From contig CM062293.1 of assembly GCA_031216915.1 (NCBI GenBank), positions 155,752,285-155,816,284 on the forward strand: 64,000 bases of DNA. Direction: 5' to 3'. This stretch comes from Pictodentalium vernedei. Taxonomy: Eukaryota > Mollusca > Scaphopoda > Dentaliida > Dentaliidae. Shown piece after piece: positions 44,003 through 54,229 of this stretch. The notes beneath the pieces are model-generated. The model was not told the origin of the DNA, ran no database searches, and worked only from the letters and a program-made list of their open reading frames with translations. A program made the translations under genes and the position numbers. The first letter of the stretch is position 1. Each line of letters begins with the position of its first letter.

Positions 44003-46300
44003 TATAGCGTCGAAAAATAAAACACATGTTGTAATGACAATATTGGACTGCGTCGGTAAGTCAGGGACAAAGTCCCTGTACCGATCGAAAAATCCGAGTC
44101 CAATGACGCTATAAGTCTCTTATCCAAGATCGTAGCAATGAAGTCCGAAAAATAATCACTGGAAAAAATGCCAGAAGATATGAAAGGCATCTTCCGATAC
44201 TACTAAAGGGAAAACTCGAAATCTTTCGAATCCCTTTCGCCATCCTGTCGGACCCTATAAAGCGTTCGGTCGTCCGTAGCTTGATGCAACCGCGGACCGC
44301 ACCGACCCAGCGCCGTCGGATAATTCCTGAATCGACCGAGAAACCGTCAATTGCTGGGATGCTGCGAAACAACTGTGCTAACTCGGATAGCACGTCCGTG
44401 ACTGAGGCCTGAGGAGCAGCGGTCTTACGATGCATTGCCGCAGGAAGCTCCGAGATCGTTACCCCGTGCATACTTCCAATATGCGAGCGAACGGAGTGTA
44501 TAAGCCTCGTGTCCCTTGGCTACCGGATGGCGCGACCTATTCGCTGTGGAATCACTGAATGCCGAAACTGATCGGATACTCGAGGTCACGTAGCCAATGT
44601 GCGGTCGTGTGCCCTGCTGTGAGGATGAGGAAGCATTAAAGACAGTCTCTCGGACTGTCAATATAACGGAGCGTCCCGAGCAACGGACATATGCTCCGAA
44701 TGTAAAATATCTGAACCACAACATGCGGTCCCCTATGTTGTCGGCTTCCTCCGATCTGTCCTCAATCTGCCGTCACTGGGTGAGTACTAAAGTAATTAAA
44801 GTGCTCGCATCACCCAAATCTCCTTCCTAGACCGCAACGGACGAACCCGGCAGCCGAACCATTCGATGAATGTACGCTACACCGGGTGAGTTAGCGAATG
44901 TCACTCCGTAAGCGATAGACATATTCCATGAGCACTTATTGCCGCTAACTCTTCATTAACTATGACGACAGAGGCACACTTTTGAAAGACATCTCCATAA
45001 CTCTTCGAACAAGAAACCAGAAATGCTTGGATAGCAAGCATAAAATAATAATATATGTAGCGTCGTTCAATAATTCGAAAGTTTGTGTGACATTATTGGA
45101 CTATGTCGGAACTGAGGGACGATGTCCCTGAACCGAACCAAAAATTTCTAAGTCCACCGACGCTATCAGTTTCTTATCCGGCATCGCAGCATATGTTGTT
45201 CCGAAAGGGAAAGCTTAAAATCCACCGAATCCCTTTCGGTATCCCATCGGACCGGATGAAACTTTCGGACGTCCGTACCCGCTTCCGCGGAGCGTCCCGA
45301 CCCAGCATCGTCGGATAAAATATATGCGACAGATTCAGTTGATGCTGGGATGCTGCGATAAACTGTGCTATTAAGGAAAGCACATCCGTTCCCGAGGCCT
45401 GTGCAGTAGCGGACTTACGATGCATTGCCGCTGGAAGCTCCGTGTACGTTGACTCCCGCACACTTCCTATGCGAACGTCCGGAGTCTGCAGGCCTCGAGT
45501 CCCCGGCTACCGACCCAGCGCTGTCGGATAATTCTCGATCCGACACCGCTTCTGTCGGCTGCTGGGATGCTGCGATAAGCTGTGCTATGTGCACAAGAAT
45601 GTCCGGCGTCGAGACCTGCGGAGGCGCAGTCTATCGCTGCTTCGCCGAGGGCAGCTCCGCATCAGATGGCTCCCGCATACTTTTCCTATGCGAACGTCCG
45701 GAGTCCATCGGTCTCGAATCCCTGGCTGCCGGATGGTGTGACCTGGTCGCCGAAGAATCCTTGATCGGCGAAGCTGGTAATATATCGGCGGTCACGCAGC
45801 CAAGGTGCGGTCGTGTGCGCTGACGAGAAGAGGAAGCCTTAGCAGTCTCAGCGGACTGCCTATACAACGGAGCGTCCCGAGCGACGGACGTATGCTCCGC
45901 TAACTACACATTTGTACCACAACATCTGGGGCCAGATGTTGTTGAACGAGAGAGGGGCCTCTCTCGCTTGCCGTCCGGATGGACCGGAACGAGCTATCAA
46001 CCGGACTAAAAGGCTTCCTCCGTTCTCCCTCCGATCCGCCGTCACTGGGTGTGCATTAAGTTAATTTTATAGTGCTCGCATCACCCCAAAATTCCTTCTA
46101 GACTGCAACGGACGAACCCGGCTGCCGAACCATTCGGTGAATGGACGCTACACCGGGCGAGCTAGCGGACGTCAAAGGCCGTCGAACCTACTAGGGTCCT
46201 CTTAGGCAATTGGCGTATTACATGAGCACTTTTCCGCTAGCCCTTCATTAATTGTGACGACGGAGGCACACTGTTGGAAGACATCACAGATACATCACCC
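44003..46300. repeat. Tandem duplication in the DIRS-D gag region, CpG-rich
   Basis: Two diverged copies start at about 44003 and 45055 (TAGCGTCG anchor) and end at about 45008 and 46300 (TGACGACRGAGGCACACT anchor). Shared stretches include GAATCCCTTTCG, GCTGGGATGCTGCGA, ACGATGCATTGCCGC, CCGCCGTCACTGGGTG-like and CAACGGACGAACCCGGC. The second copy holds an extra internal repeat of about 240 bases. CpG is conspicuously frequent here compared with the AT-rich flanks. No long frame spans it; assignment to gag is by position. Confidence 0.65.
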
Positions 46301-46559
46301 TAATCTTGATCGTCTGAAATAGAAATTGATAAAGTAGAGTGACCCTGCGGGGAAAGGACCGGAGTGTCCAAATCCCCAACAACATACCGTGACATACGCT
46401 TCCCATATTGTCATCGAAATCATACGATACAGAACAGGAGTTAATGCGAGTACACTGACCACATATAGAATGATAATAAGGTCAGAGGAAGACTTCCTCT
46501 TAAAGCAATTGATCAATATCCTTTCAATGTGAAAAGAAAACAAGTCCTGGTACTCGCAC

Positions 46560-47400
46560 TAACCCCTGGCAATCAAAATACATAATAATAATATGATCCA
46601 TTAATATAGAAAAAATAATTGAAATCAAAATATTTTGAAAAAATATTTTTTCAGAACAGCCCAAGTTTCTGAAAAGTAACGTTGAGCCCCAATGGATCCC
46701 AAGCCTAAGTGTGGACAAAAATTTTAAAAATATTTTAAACAATTTTTTCAACACTTACGAACAATAATAATGTATCTAGTTACGATAAAAATAACATAAA
46801 GATATTATTATTTAGAAATCCCCCCCCTCACACAGAGGGCTGTTGTAAATGTAAACAATGAGTGTAAAAACACTAAAATAAGACTCCAGGCACCCAGGCC
46901 CGAAATCAGTTACCAAAAATACACCATCTGATGCAAAACAGAGACTTCCAGGGAAGAAACTGCAGAACATCAGATGGTAGATGCAGAACACAACGCCTAA
47001 CCACCCGTAGGTGAAGACGTAAATATGGGGAAAGAACAGAATTCATTCTGTTATACAGCTAAAACTCCCAAGAAATTTTAGTAATAATAATTACAGAAAC
47101 TATGCCAAAAGCATGGGAGAATAGCAAGGGGGAACTTAAAGGACAGGGAGAGAGGAAAAACACTTGAAAAACAGTGTAACTAAATAATCAGAATGACAAC
47201 AAAATGGCTGCTGCCTTGAAAATAGGTAACTTAACATAATTTCATTAAAAAATTTTAAGTTACAGCCCTGATAAAATTCTGTCACACATTCTTTTCCTCT
47301 CCTCCTTTTCTATCCTCCTTAGAATCACCATTTCACTAATATTTATGTGTCTGGCATCATTTAAACTGAGATTTAAAAGCACAAAGATCAGTCAGATGTT
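46560..47400 (-). mobile_element. DIRS-D leader region
   Basis: This non-coding segment matches 32144-32835 in order. It lies between the gag block and the right terminal repeat, where the 5' leader of the element is expected. Confidence 0.6.
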
Positions 47401-47419
47401 AACTGATGAAGGGCCAAAC

Positions 47420-47625
47420 TTAGAATGATAAATGGCGCCAATTTCGGAACGTCCTTGACACTGCGCATGCGCAGTAGGGGCGATGTGTGGAGGGCCTTTC
47501 AGGACATGTTTTCTTTAGTTTTAGATGCAAATTTTGGGGATTGGGGGGCAAAATTTGTGTTTGGCCCTATATTTTAAGAGTTAGCACCAGCTATGTCTGG
47601 GTCATTGGTACAGTATAAAAATATT
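47420..47625 (-). repeat. DIRS-D right inverted terminal repeat
   Basis: It is the partner of 40640-40850, including TTAGCACCAGCTATGTCTGG and GCGCATGCGCAGTAGGGGCG. Element sequence ends at about 47625, after TACAGTATAAAAATATTCC. Confidence 0.83.
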
Positions 47626-48031
47626 CCTTATTAAATGTCAGTTTTTTAGAATTCGGAGTTTGGCCGAAAACCTGTAGGTGCAGAGAAGTCCAGCCATTAC
47701 GGAATCGGCCACAGAGAAGTCTGCCAAAACAATTTATGAGAAGTCGGAAAACAGGAGAACTTCGACCCAAAATGCATCGACCCCTCCCGATAGCCACAGT
47801 ATATACAGTCACCTTTATACTCACTACCACAAACCCCACAGGGCCATTTATTTTTAAGTCCCCTCCTTGACATTGTCGCTCTTTCTGACTAGCTTGCAGT
47901 TGTGTCAGTTCCAATAAATATTCCCGTATTTATACTCCAAAACACGTTGAATTGGCGGCACATCTTACAATTACAGAAAACAAATACTGAAGTTAATGTT
48001 GTTTTATTGTGGGGGAAAGTCAAGGTTTCTA
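47626..48031. other. No recognisable feature
   Basis: This is unique-looking sequence between DIRS-D and element X1. I see no coding, RNA or repeat signal. Confidence 0.4.
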
Positions 48032-48209
48032 GACAACTCGTACCCACGGCAACTCGTACCAGTCAAGTCGTACCCAAAATTGGACGACTCGTACCCATTT
48101 TCAGCTGGACAACTCGTACCCACAATTGGACAACTCGTACCCAAGGTTGGACAACTCGTACCCATGGCTGGTCAACTTGTACTTGGTGTTTAATTGTATG
48201 GGCGAAGGC
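48032..48209 (+). repeat. X1 left terminal inverted repeat
   Basis: Eight phrases with core CAACTCGTACC or variants CAAGTCGTACC, CGACTCGTACC and CAACTTGTACT are spaced 13 to 25 bases apart. Confidence 0.9.
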
Positions 48210-49058
48210 AGTTAATGTCCTAAGAACTATAGAAGCGGGGTTTTTGCTTTTGTTTGATCCGTTTAAGGTGCTATAATAGTAATGGAAATCAGTTTACTTT
48301 GAAATTCCTTCGTCAGATATTCCACGAATATGAATGAAATATACACAAATTTTACGTCTAAATGACGACTGTGATACACAGAACATATATTCATTGACCG
48401 TTCTTTGTTGAAAGCAGGCACCAGTGGTTCCTGGAAGTCTGCAATCATATTCGTACGAGAACCGGGGTGAATGACACCCCCCCCCCCCCCCCAACCCCGA
48501 CACCCGGTTTCTGCGCTTCAATATTGGGAAATAGAGTACTGGAAATTCTGCAATACTGCAAATTATCAATGTGAAAACCATAGCCTTCGTCGCATTAACT
48601 CTTGCCTTTCTTAATTAATAATAATAAGAAAACAGCAAACAATGACCAGTGATAGACTGAATCAAGAAGATCACAAATGATGTTCATTTAAAAAAAAATC
48701 CAAGTAAAAAGCTCTAATACATCTCTCTCTACGAGTCCACCAGGTCACATCAACTGATTTCTGTCGGAAATTTTATGGTCAACACCGACATACCTGAAAA
48801 CTCGACAGTCATTTAATTTAGACTTACCCGGCAGTGACAGGTGTGAGATCATAAAGAACTATTTTCTATCACCTATTACCTTATAGTCGATTGGTGTTTA
48901 ATTTTCTTCCAATTATCTGTGCATATTATTATCGCCAATTAAGTTAATCTTCCAGTTGGGAGGTGTGTTTTTCTAACAATTATCTTCCATGACAATCATG
49001 AAAATTGAATGATAATTAGCATTTTTGTAAGGTTTGCAATTGGACTATAAAATGTGAA

Positions 49059-49084
49059 TCTCTCTCTCTCTCTCTCTCTCTCTC
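49059..49084 (+). repeat. (TC)13 microsatellite
   Basis: This is an uninterrupted TC dinucleotide run inside X1. Confidence 0.95.
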
Positions 49085-49596
49085 AAAAATTGGCACAGGT
49101 CTATATAGATGTAATTTGACCAGGAAAGGGACTTCTGATGGGCCCCGATCGCGTAGACATAGCGCTAATCCTTCAACCAATGAAGGGGTGGAGTATGTGG
49201 GGGAATGAGCCCCGATCGCATCAGATTTTGCGTTAACCCCTCAACACGTGAAATGCTGGGTATGGCTACCAGTACAACAAAATATGACGTAGAAAAGCCC
49301 TCAGACGTTTAACGAAGAGCCAAAGAGTACCCGATTTTTTTTTTTTTTGGGGGGGGGGGGGGTGAGGGTGGGGTCGTCTCCCGTATCTGCACCACTGTAT
49401 TAATATATAATTTAAATATTTCCTGTTTCTTTTGAATTTCTCTCATGATGAAATGTTCATACCGACGAAATTGACTTTCGACGAAGTCTGTTCAGACTGT
49501 TCTGCTGAGATAAATGCTAAAAATGGAAAGTCTTTGCCTTTATGCACACTCATTGAAAGCAGACACTCATCTTCTCAAGTCCTTCAGCCAATATTC

Positions 49597-49775
49597 GCCT
49601 TCGCCCATACAATTAAAGACCAGGTACATGTTGACCAATTGTGGGTACGAGTTGTCCAACCTTGGGTACGAGTTGTCCAACTGTGGGTACGAGTTGTCCA
49701 GCCGAAAATGGGTACGAGTCGTCCAATTTTGGGTACGACTTGACTGGTACGAGTTGCCGTGGGTACGAGTTGTCC
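49597..49775 (-). repeat. X1 right terminal inverted repeat
   Basis: This reverse complement of the left arm has the same phrase order and spacers (for example CCAATTTTGGGTACGACTTG). Only a few positions differ. Confidence 0.9.
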
Positions 49776-51138
49776 TGATACCAAAGTCAAGAGATCTTTT
49801 GCGGCATTTAATGTTGTTTTACAGAAAACAGTTTGTCACACCGACTGGCTAAAAGTAAAGACATCACACAGTAAAAACATTGTGAGGCTTGCCATTGTAG
49901 AAACAACTGTCATATCAAGAAAGAAGCAAGCAACAGTACATGCCATACATACCGAATGAAACCCCTTTCGCCGACAAAATACAATGATATTGCAGCACAT
50001 TATTATTTTTTTGGTCGGTACTCATTTAATTTTTTTCGTCGGTACTCATTGGGTTTTGGTCAGTATTTTGGTCGGTAATTAGCACTTTTGGTCGGTTTTG
50101 GACGGTAATTACATGTAGTAGGACCGGATGATTTTTAATACCTGGTAAACGCATGCGTGGACATCAATGCCCACGCGTGGATAATTTATGACCAGTCCAT
50201 GGCAACGAGGCAACTAAAGTTCTAGGGTCAGTATGGGATGCATGTAACTCAATTTTTTAAAAGCTTAAAGCTTACTGCTGAATCCTTTCAACAAATCTCG
50301 TTCTTGATTCATTACTTTAATGCATACCATTGTACTGCGCACTATGTATGACAATCATGTTGTAGTTTATAATATGTGTGCATCATACTTTTTCATGAAT
50401 AAATATTGTTTAAATTAACTCAATTTCAATGCATCGTGGTTGGCCGGTATGCTTCTGTGTCCAAAATTTCCGTATTACATCGGTCCTGTAGTCCTGGACT
50501 CATTCGCATACTCAGAAAAGTACATGATTGGGAATATTGGGGAGGGGTGGGGACTGTTTGACCGATTGGTTTGGGGTAATTCGTTGGATCGAAATAAATA
50601 GTTCTCTGAATGATAGTGACTTATAAGTTATGGGAGATACTCATCAGACATGAAAATAATTTCCACCAAGACTATTTACCAGACCAAGAAACTTACACCT
50701 ATGTGAGACCGGAAAGCGCGCACATTTGGATTTTTTTAAGCAGTTCGGCTGGTGACAAATATTCTAAAAACAAAACTGAGTCACAACCGTGTGGCGAGTT
50801 TGTATTGTAATCTTTGGTGTTTGTACGAACCAGGAAGAGTAACCCGGTCTTTTAATCGGGGTGAATACGCTATTGATATTGAACACACCTCAAATCAGTC
50901 TCCAGAATGACAGTAAATCTTCCACATTCACGCGGCACCAGACGGAAAAGGCACGGAACGGCAACAATCAGAGTTTTCCGTATTCCACAAAGATATGATA
51001 AAAGCAACGGGGTCATTTGTCCAGGATGTTCAAGTGATACGTTTAAATTAGATTTTTCGACCATGATTTCCAACGCGCACTCAAGCGAATATCCAATTCA
51101 GTAGCACCATTATAAAATGTCCAAACGTGTCTGCTTTT
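49776..51138. other. No gene recognised; contains a GGTCGGTA repeat cluster
   Basis: At 50008-50110 the phrase TTTTGGTCGGTA or a close variant occurs about six times. Elsewhere I see no framed exon or repeat that I recognise. A 66-codon open stretch at 50907-51104, with RRKRHGTATIRVF and a Cys pair ICPGC, could be part of an exon but has no support beyond being open. Confidence 0.45.
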
Positions 51139-51150
51139 AAGATCTCCGAG

Positions 51151-51520
51151 GGGGCGCGGTGGCTCAGTTGGTAGAGGTGCAGGCTGCAAGCCGAGAGGTC
51201 CTCGGTTCAAATCCCACCTGCGGCAACCGCGTTGTGTCCTTGGGCAAGACACTTCACCCCGATTGCCTACATGGGGGCACGATGACGCTGTGTACTGCGG
51301 CGTACTGCACGTCGATGGTGCGCATGTCTTCAACCAATCTAACCCTGCCTGTGCGGCGGTGCAGAGTTCAGAGTTACGATGTTGGAGAGCTGGCAGCTGC
51401 TCGTCGTTGCTCGGTGGTTCTCTCCGGATACTCCGGCTTCCTCCACCCGTAAAACTGTCACGGTCACGATTAGCCATTGTGCATAAGTATGTGACCTTAA
51501 ACAACAATAAATAAATAAAT
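51151..51520 (+). mobile_element. tRNA-derived SINE, full length
   Basis: It is the same family as the copy at 4950-5319. The A box TGGCTCAGTTGG is at 51160-51171 and the B box GGTTCAAATCC at 51204-51214. The middle domain has TGTCCTTGGGCAAGACACTT; later come TTCTCTCCGGATACTCCGGC and an (ATAA)n tail. The target duplication AAGATCTCCGAG is at 51139-51150 and 51521-51532. The perfect duplication and tail suggest a recent insertion. Confidence 0.94.
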
Positions 51521-51911
51521 AAGATCTCCGAGTCATGTGATATCACAGGGGAACGGAACAACTCGCCGTTGGGACAACTCGCCGTACCCGAGGTGGGACG
51601 AGTCGCCGTCGGGACAAGTCGCCGTGGAGTAATAATTGATAAGTAACGCGCGGCATAGGATTAAAGTATCTTTATTAATACTCATGACTTATATAACAAG
51701 ACAGGTTCAATATAACATATAATAATAACATATAAAATAATAGCAACTAACATAAGATTAATCAGAGTAACAGACGATTCGTTGAAATCAAGGACAATAA
51801 TTAATTAATTAATACATTTTCAAGCAAATTTACTCTTTTACAGATCGTGCTTAGACAAAGGGGTACTACGTACAGCATGCACCTGTTCGTTGAAAATTAT
51901 TTCACATCTGT

Positions 51912-51957
51912 GAATTCACATGAAAATGGTCCGAAAAGACCATTTTCATGTGAATTC
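51912..51957. repeat. Perfect 20-bp hairpin in X2
   Basis: GAATTCACATGAAAATGGTC is followed by the loop CGAAAA and its exact complement. It lies about 40 bases past the transposase stop codon, in the would-be 3' UTR. Confidence 0.9.
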
Positions 51958-51993
51958 GCAGATAGAAAATAAATTTATAGAATTATATATTAT

Positions 51994-52237
51994 TTAAAAA
52001 TTACTGACAGCTGAACATTTCTTTAAAAAGGCTGCAGTAGCTAATGAAGGTGGATCTGACATATAGGCATCCCAATATTTCTGTATCTTTTGGGCCATCT
52101 TCGTATATTTTGATCGGACGTCAGTTTCGAAATCTGATGCTTGTACCCTCAATTCCACATTCTCAAATTCTGTCTGCAAAAGCTCAATCTCGTTCAATGT
52201 GAAAGATGACGATTTTAGTTTCAACAATCTCATTCTT
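51994..52237 (-). pseudogene. X2 transposase, last exon
   Basis: The minus strand has a 3' splice site TTTTCAG (AG at 52238-52239) and then an open exon with FENVELRVQASDFETDV and KYTKMAQKIQKYWDAYM, ending KKCSAVSNF. It is clearly homologous to the X3 exon at 53376-53652 (NVELRV, KYTKMA, KYWDMYM). That exon is joined to a segment typical of MULE transposases, so this should be the C-terminal helical part of the same protein. Upstream exons with the catalytic domain are missing from X2, so no enzyme is made. Confidence 0.6.
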
Positions 52238-52486
52238 CTGAAAATGTTGTAATGAACAGTTTAGTTCAACTTTGGTACTTTCATAAAACATGGATTTAAT
52301 TGTTTTTTCTCCAGTTCACGGAGGTTGGATTTATTTGTAAAAATACTCTACGGGTAAGTAAATGATAAAATTAACAGTATTTCAATAGAATAAATTAAGA
52401 ATAAATTACATTTTTTGAAAAACAAAAAACGGGACAATTCGCCGTAAAAATCGGGACAACTCGCCGTCCGACGGCGATTTGTCCCG

Positions 52487-52796
52487 ACTCTCTATCTCTC
52501 ATAATAAATCGTGATGGTAGTGCACATGCACATGCAGCGAGTTACCACAATTACACTTGTCTTCGTTTGTCATTTGTGAGAAGGAAGGATCTCCAGAAAA
52601 AAATATACGTGGCGAAGAAATATCAGAAGCCCATAAAGTCCTAGGCATTATCTCTGACCAACATCTGACGTGAACGCAACATAGTGCCTCTACAACCAGC
52701 AGTTAGAAAACGAAATCCCCATCTCACAGTGGTGTAGCCAGGGAGGGGGCCCGCGGGAGGGGATGGAGCCGCCCACAAACTCTAGGCTGTGCATCC
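52487..52796. other. No recognisable feature
   Basis: This short spacer between X2 and X3 includes CGGGAGGGGATGGAG, G-rich but without structure that I can name. Confidence 0.4.
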
Positions 52797-53046
52797 GGGA
52801 ACGAGTCCAGTCGCCACCAAGCACCTGGGCCAAGTCGCCACCAGGCCAAGTCGCCACCGGGCCAAGTCGCCACCAGAAGTTAATAGTATGACATGCAGTG
52901 ATCAAGGTGATAATTACTGCACTAATTAATTTAGCTGGGATTAGGGACGGGATATAATATTGACAAAGAAAGCCGCACCAAAACGGAGAATATTTCTACT
53001 CTCTGATTTGGTGTAAGTTTCTTTGTTTCGACTGAATTGAAATGGA

Positions 53047-53184
53047 AGCGTGTGGGCGAGATATAAGTCGGTGATGGGACACGGGGCGATGGCAAATTGG
53101 GGTTATGGCAAATTGGGGTTAAAAGCGTGTGGACGAGATATAACTCGGTGGTGGGACTCGGTGCGATGGCAAACTGGGGTAAAA
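53047..53184. repeat. Direct duplication with GATGGCAAATTGGGGT phrases
   Basis: Two units (about 77 and 61 bases) each start GCGTGTGGRCGAGATATAA and end in a GCGATGGCAAAYTGGGGT phrase, which is doubled in the first unit. It may be a further terminal array of a MULE-type element. Confidence 0.75.
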
Positions 53185-53375
53185 ATAAAGAGAATACCGG
53201 TATAAATCTATCAATGTTTATTGGTATATAACAACATAGCATAGCACATAGCATACAATATGCACCGATTAACAAAATAAATGAAATTGGAAATATTTAT
53301 AGAAATAATGTCATGATTACAAGTGAATAAGTTTTGACAATGAATATGTTTAATAAAATATTTAATAAAATATAT

Positions 53376-53652
53376 CTAGCACATGTTATTTCTGCTGTTG
53401 GACCTCACTTGGTGCTGTCGGCTTCTTCTCAGCGGAAACAGCTGAACACTTTCTAAGAAACACAGCGGTTGAGAGACATGGGGGTCATCCATATACATGT
53501 CCCAATATTTTTTAATCCTGGCTGCCATCTTCGTGTATTTTAATTGGACATCACTTTCCAGATCGACGGATCTAACCCTCAATTCAACATTCCTGGCTTC
53601 CTTTTGTAGAAGCTGATGCCTATCCCAATCGTATTCATTCGTCTGTGCCATG
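53376..53652 (-). pseudogene. X3 transposase, last exon
   Basis: The acceptor is TTTTTTTCAG (AG at 53653-53654). In the phase set by the upstream exon the first residues are WHRRMN, as in the E(G/A)WHRRLN segment of MULE-type transposases. After about 15 codons the good match shifts to another frame, LLQKEARNVELRVRSVDLE then KYTKMAARIKKYWDMYMDD. This frame shift marks it as a relic. The helical tail aligns with X2. Confidence 0.62.
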
Positions 53653-53823
53653 CTGAAAAAAACCCCATACAATTTCATTAGTCAAAAATGTAAATCCATT
53701 AATGCGATCTAATTAAATTTAAATAAAAAATACAGATTCGTTAATCCTTATAGTAGTAACATTGTTATTTTTTATATATTGTTTTTTTTTTTTTGTTTCA
53801 GGTATATAGGATTAAGAACTTAC

Positions 53824-54019
53824 CTTCAATATCATTATTGGTTCGCACAGTATGACCCAAAATGCTCCATTCGTGGATGCTGAAGGTTGTGGAATCAAGC
53901 CAGGTGTTCTGCACGTAATCAGCAAATTCTCTGAGTTTCGAGCCAGGTTGCGTTTTCTGGTATAAGGCCTCAAAGGTGTCCCTGATTTGTACTGCTTGGA
54001 GAAATGGAAGAGCAAGGAC
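53824..54019 (-). pseudogene. X3 transposase, penultimate exon
   Basis: This 196-base exon lies between an acceptor (CCTGACAG, ending 54020) and a donor (GTAAGT from 53823). It translates as VLALPFLQAVQIRDTFEAL, then LREFADYVQNTWLDST, then WSILGHTVRTNNDIE. The pattern YxxxTWxxx...W..xGxxxRTNNxxEG is characteristic of MULE/FLYWCH-associated transposases just after the catalytic core. The frame is open. The longest ATG-initiated frame over this interval is a different, spurious one. Confidence 0.68.
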
Positions 54020-54083
54020 CTGTCAGGCATTGTGAAATGATATGAGATGATACTGAGATGATACTGAATGAATGAATGAAAGG

Positions 54084-54140
54084 TTTTAGCGCGCCGAAGG
54101 CGCGCAGGTACGATGTAGGATTTACAAATCCCTTGCGACC
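54084..54140 (-). other. LINE-1 3' stem-loops
   Basis: One hairpin is GCGCGCC-TTC-GGCGCGC (54089-54105) and a second is GGATTT-GT-AAATCC (54118-54131). A related pair lies at 58343-58384 in another insertion. Such 3' structures are the usual recognition site for the element's own reverse transcriptase. Confidence 0.75.
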
Positions 54141-54229
54141 CGGTTAACCTTATTTTATTTCACTTGGATCACACAGGCCTAGCTTTCCTATTGCCTCAAA
54201 TGGGGTCTGAGGGGGTATGCACGCGGTTA

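Larger units (their letters stand above)
40627..47625 (-). mobile_element. DIRS-D retrotransposon, heavily decayed, ends preserved
   Basis: The left end (40640-40850) and right end (47420-47625) are near-perfect inverted copies, and an extra inverted copy of the terminal block at 40920-41010 is the internal complementary region. Between them are traces of recombinase (41620-42690), RNase H (43055-43582), a duplicated CpG-rich block where gag should be (44003-46300) and the leader (46560-47400). No frame is intact. The type is the same as DIRS-C. Confidence 0.78.
48032..49775. mobile_element. X1, DNA element with ~180-bp phrase-array inverted repeats
   Basis: The left arm 48032-48209 and right arm 49597-49775 are inverted copies of each other. 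Each arm is built from eight phrases of the type GACAACTCGTACCCA with short spacers and closes internally with TTAATTGTATGGGCGAAGGC. The 1.4-kb interior has no recognisable transposase. It contains a 16-base C run (48477-48492), a (TC)n tract and a 14-base G run (49349-49362). Similar arrays at X2 and X3, which have transposase exons, suggest a non-autonomous Mutator-like element (inference). No target duplication was certain. Confidence 0.75.
51554..52486 (-). mobile_element. X2, Mutator-like relic with phrase-array ends
   Basis: The left end carries four phrases (CGGAACAACTCGCCGT, GGGACAACTCGCCGT, GGGACGAGTCGCCGT, GGGACAAGTCGCCGT) at 51554-51625. The right end carries three in the same and inverted senses (GGGACAATTCGCCGT, GGGACAACTCGCCGT, and ACGGCGATTTGTCCCG ending at 52486). 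Between them lies a single transposase exon. At 0.93 kb it is an internal deletion product. No clear target duplication was seen. Confidence 0.68.
52797..54065 (-). mobile_element. X3, Mutator-like relic with phrase-array end, cut by a LINE
   Basis: The left end at 52805-52875 holds four phrases (CCAGTCGCCACC once, GGCCAAGTCGCCACC three times). Two transposase exons follow at 53376-53652 and 53824-54019. The right end is not found because LINE-1 begins at 54066, inside what would be the next intron. A second array type, CGATGGCAAATTGGGGT, lies inside at 53047-53184. Confidence 0.65.

Noticed and set aside
43972..44010. TATA box at TATATATATATAAATATATA
   Set aside because: It is a simple AT repeat at the start of a duplicated block in a dead element, with no gene positioned for it.
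49432..49743. 103-codon frame as a captured gene in X1
   Set aside because: Its C-terminal third is the phrase array, and the remainder has no recognised domain or splice support.
51160..51214. tRNA gene
   Set aside because: The A and B boxes belong to a SINE head; the acceptor stem does not close and a SINE body, tail and target duplication follow.
53812..54030. 72-codon frame starting MPDRSLLFHF
   Set aside because: Splice sites and family motifs show that the coding frame over this stretch is a different one.
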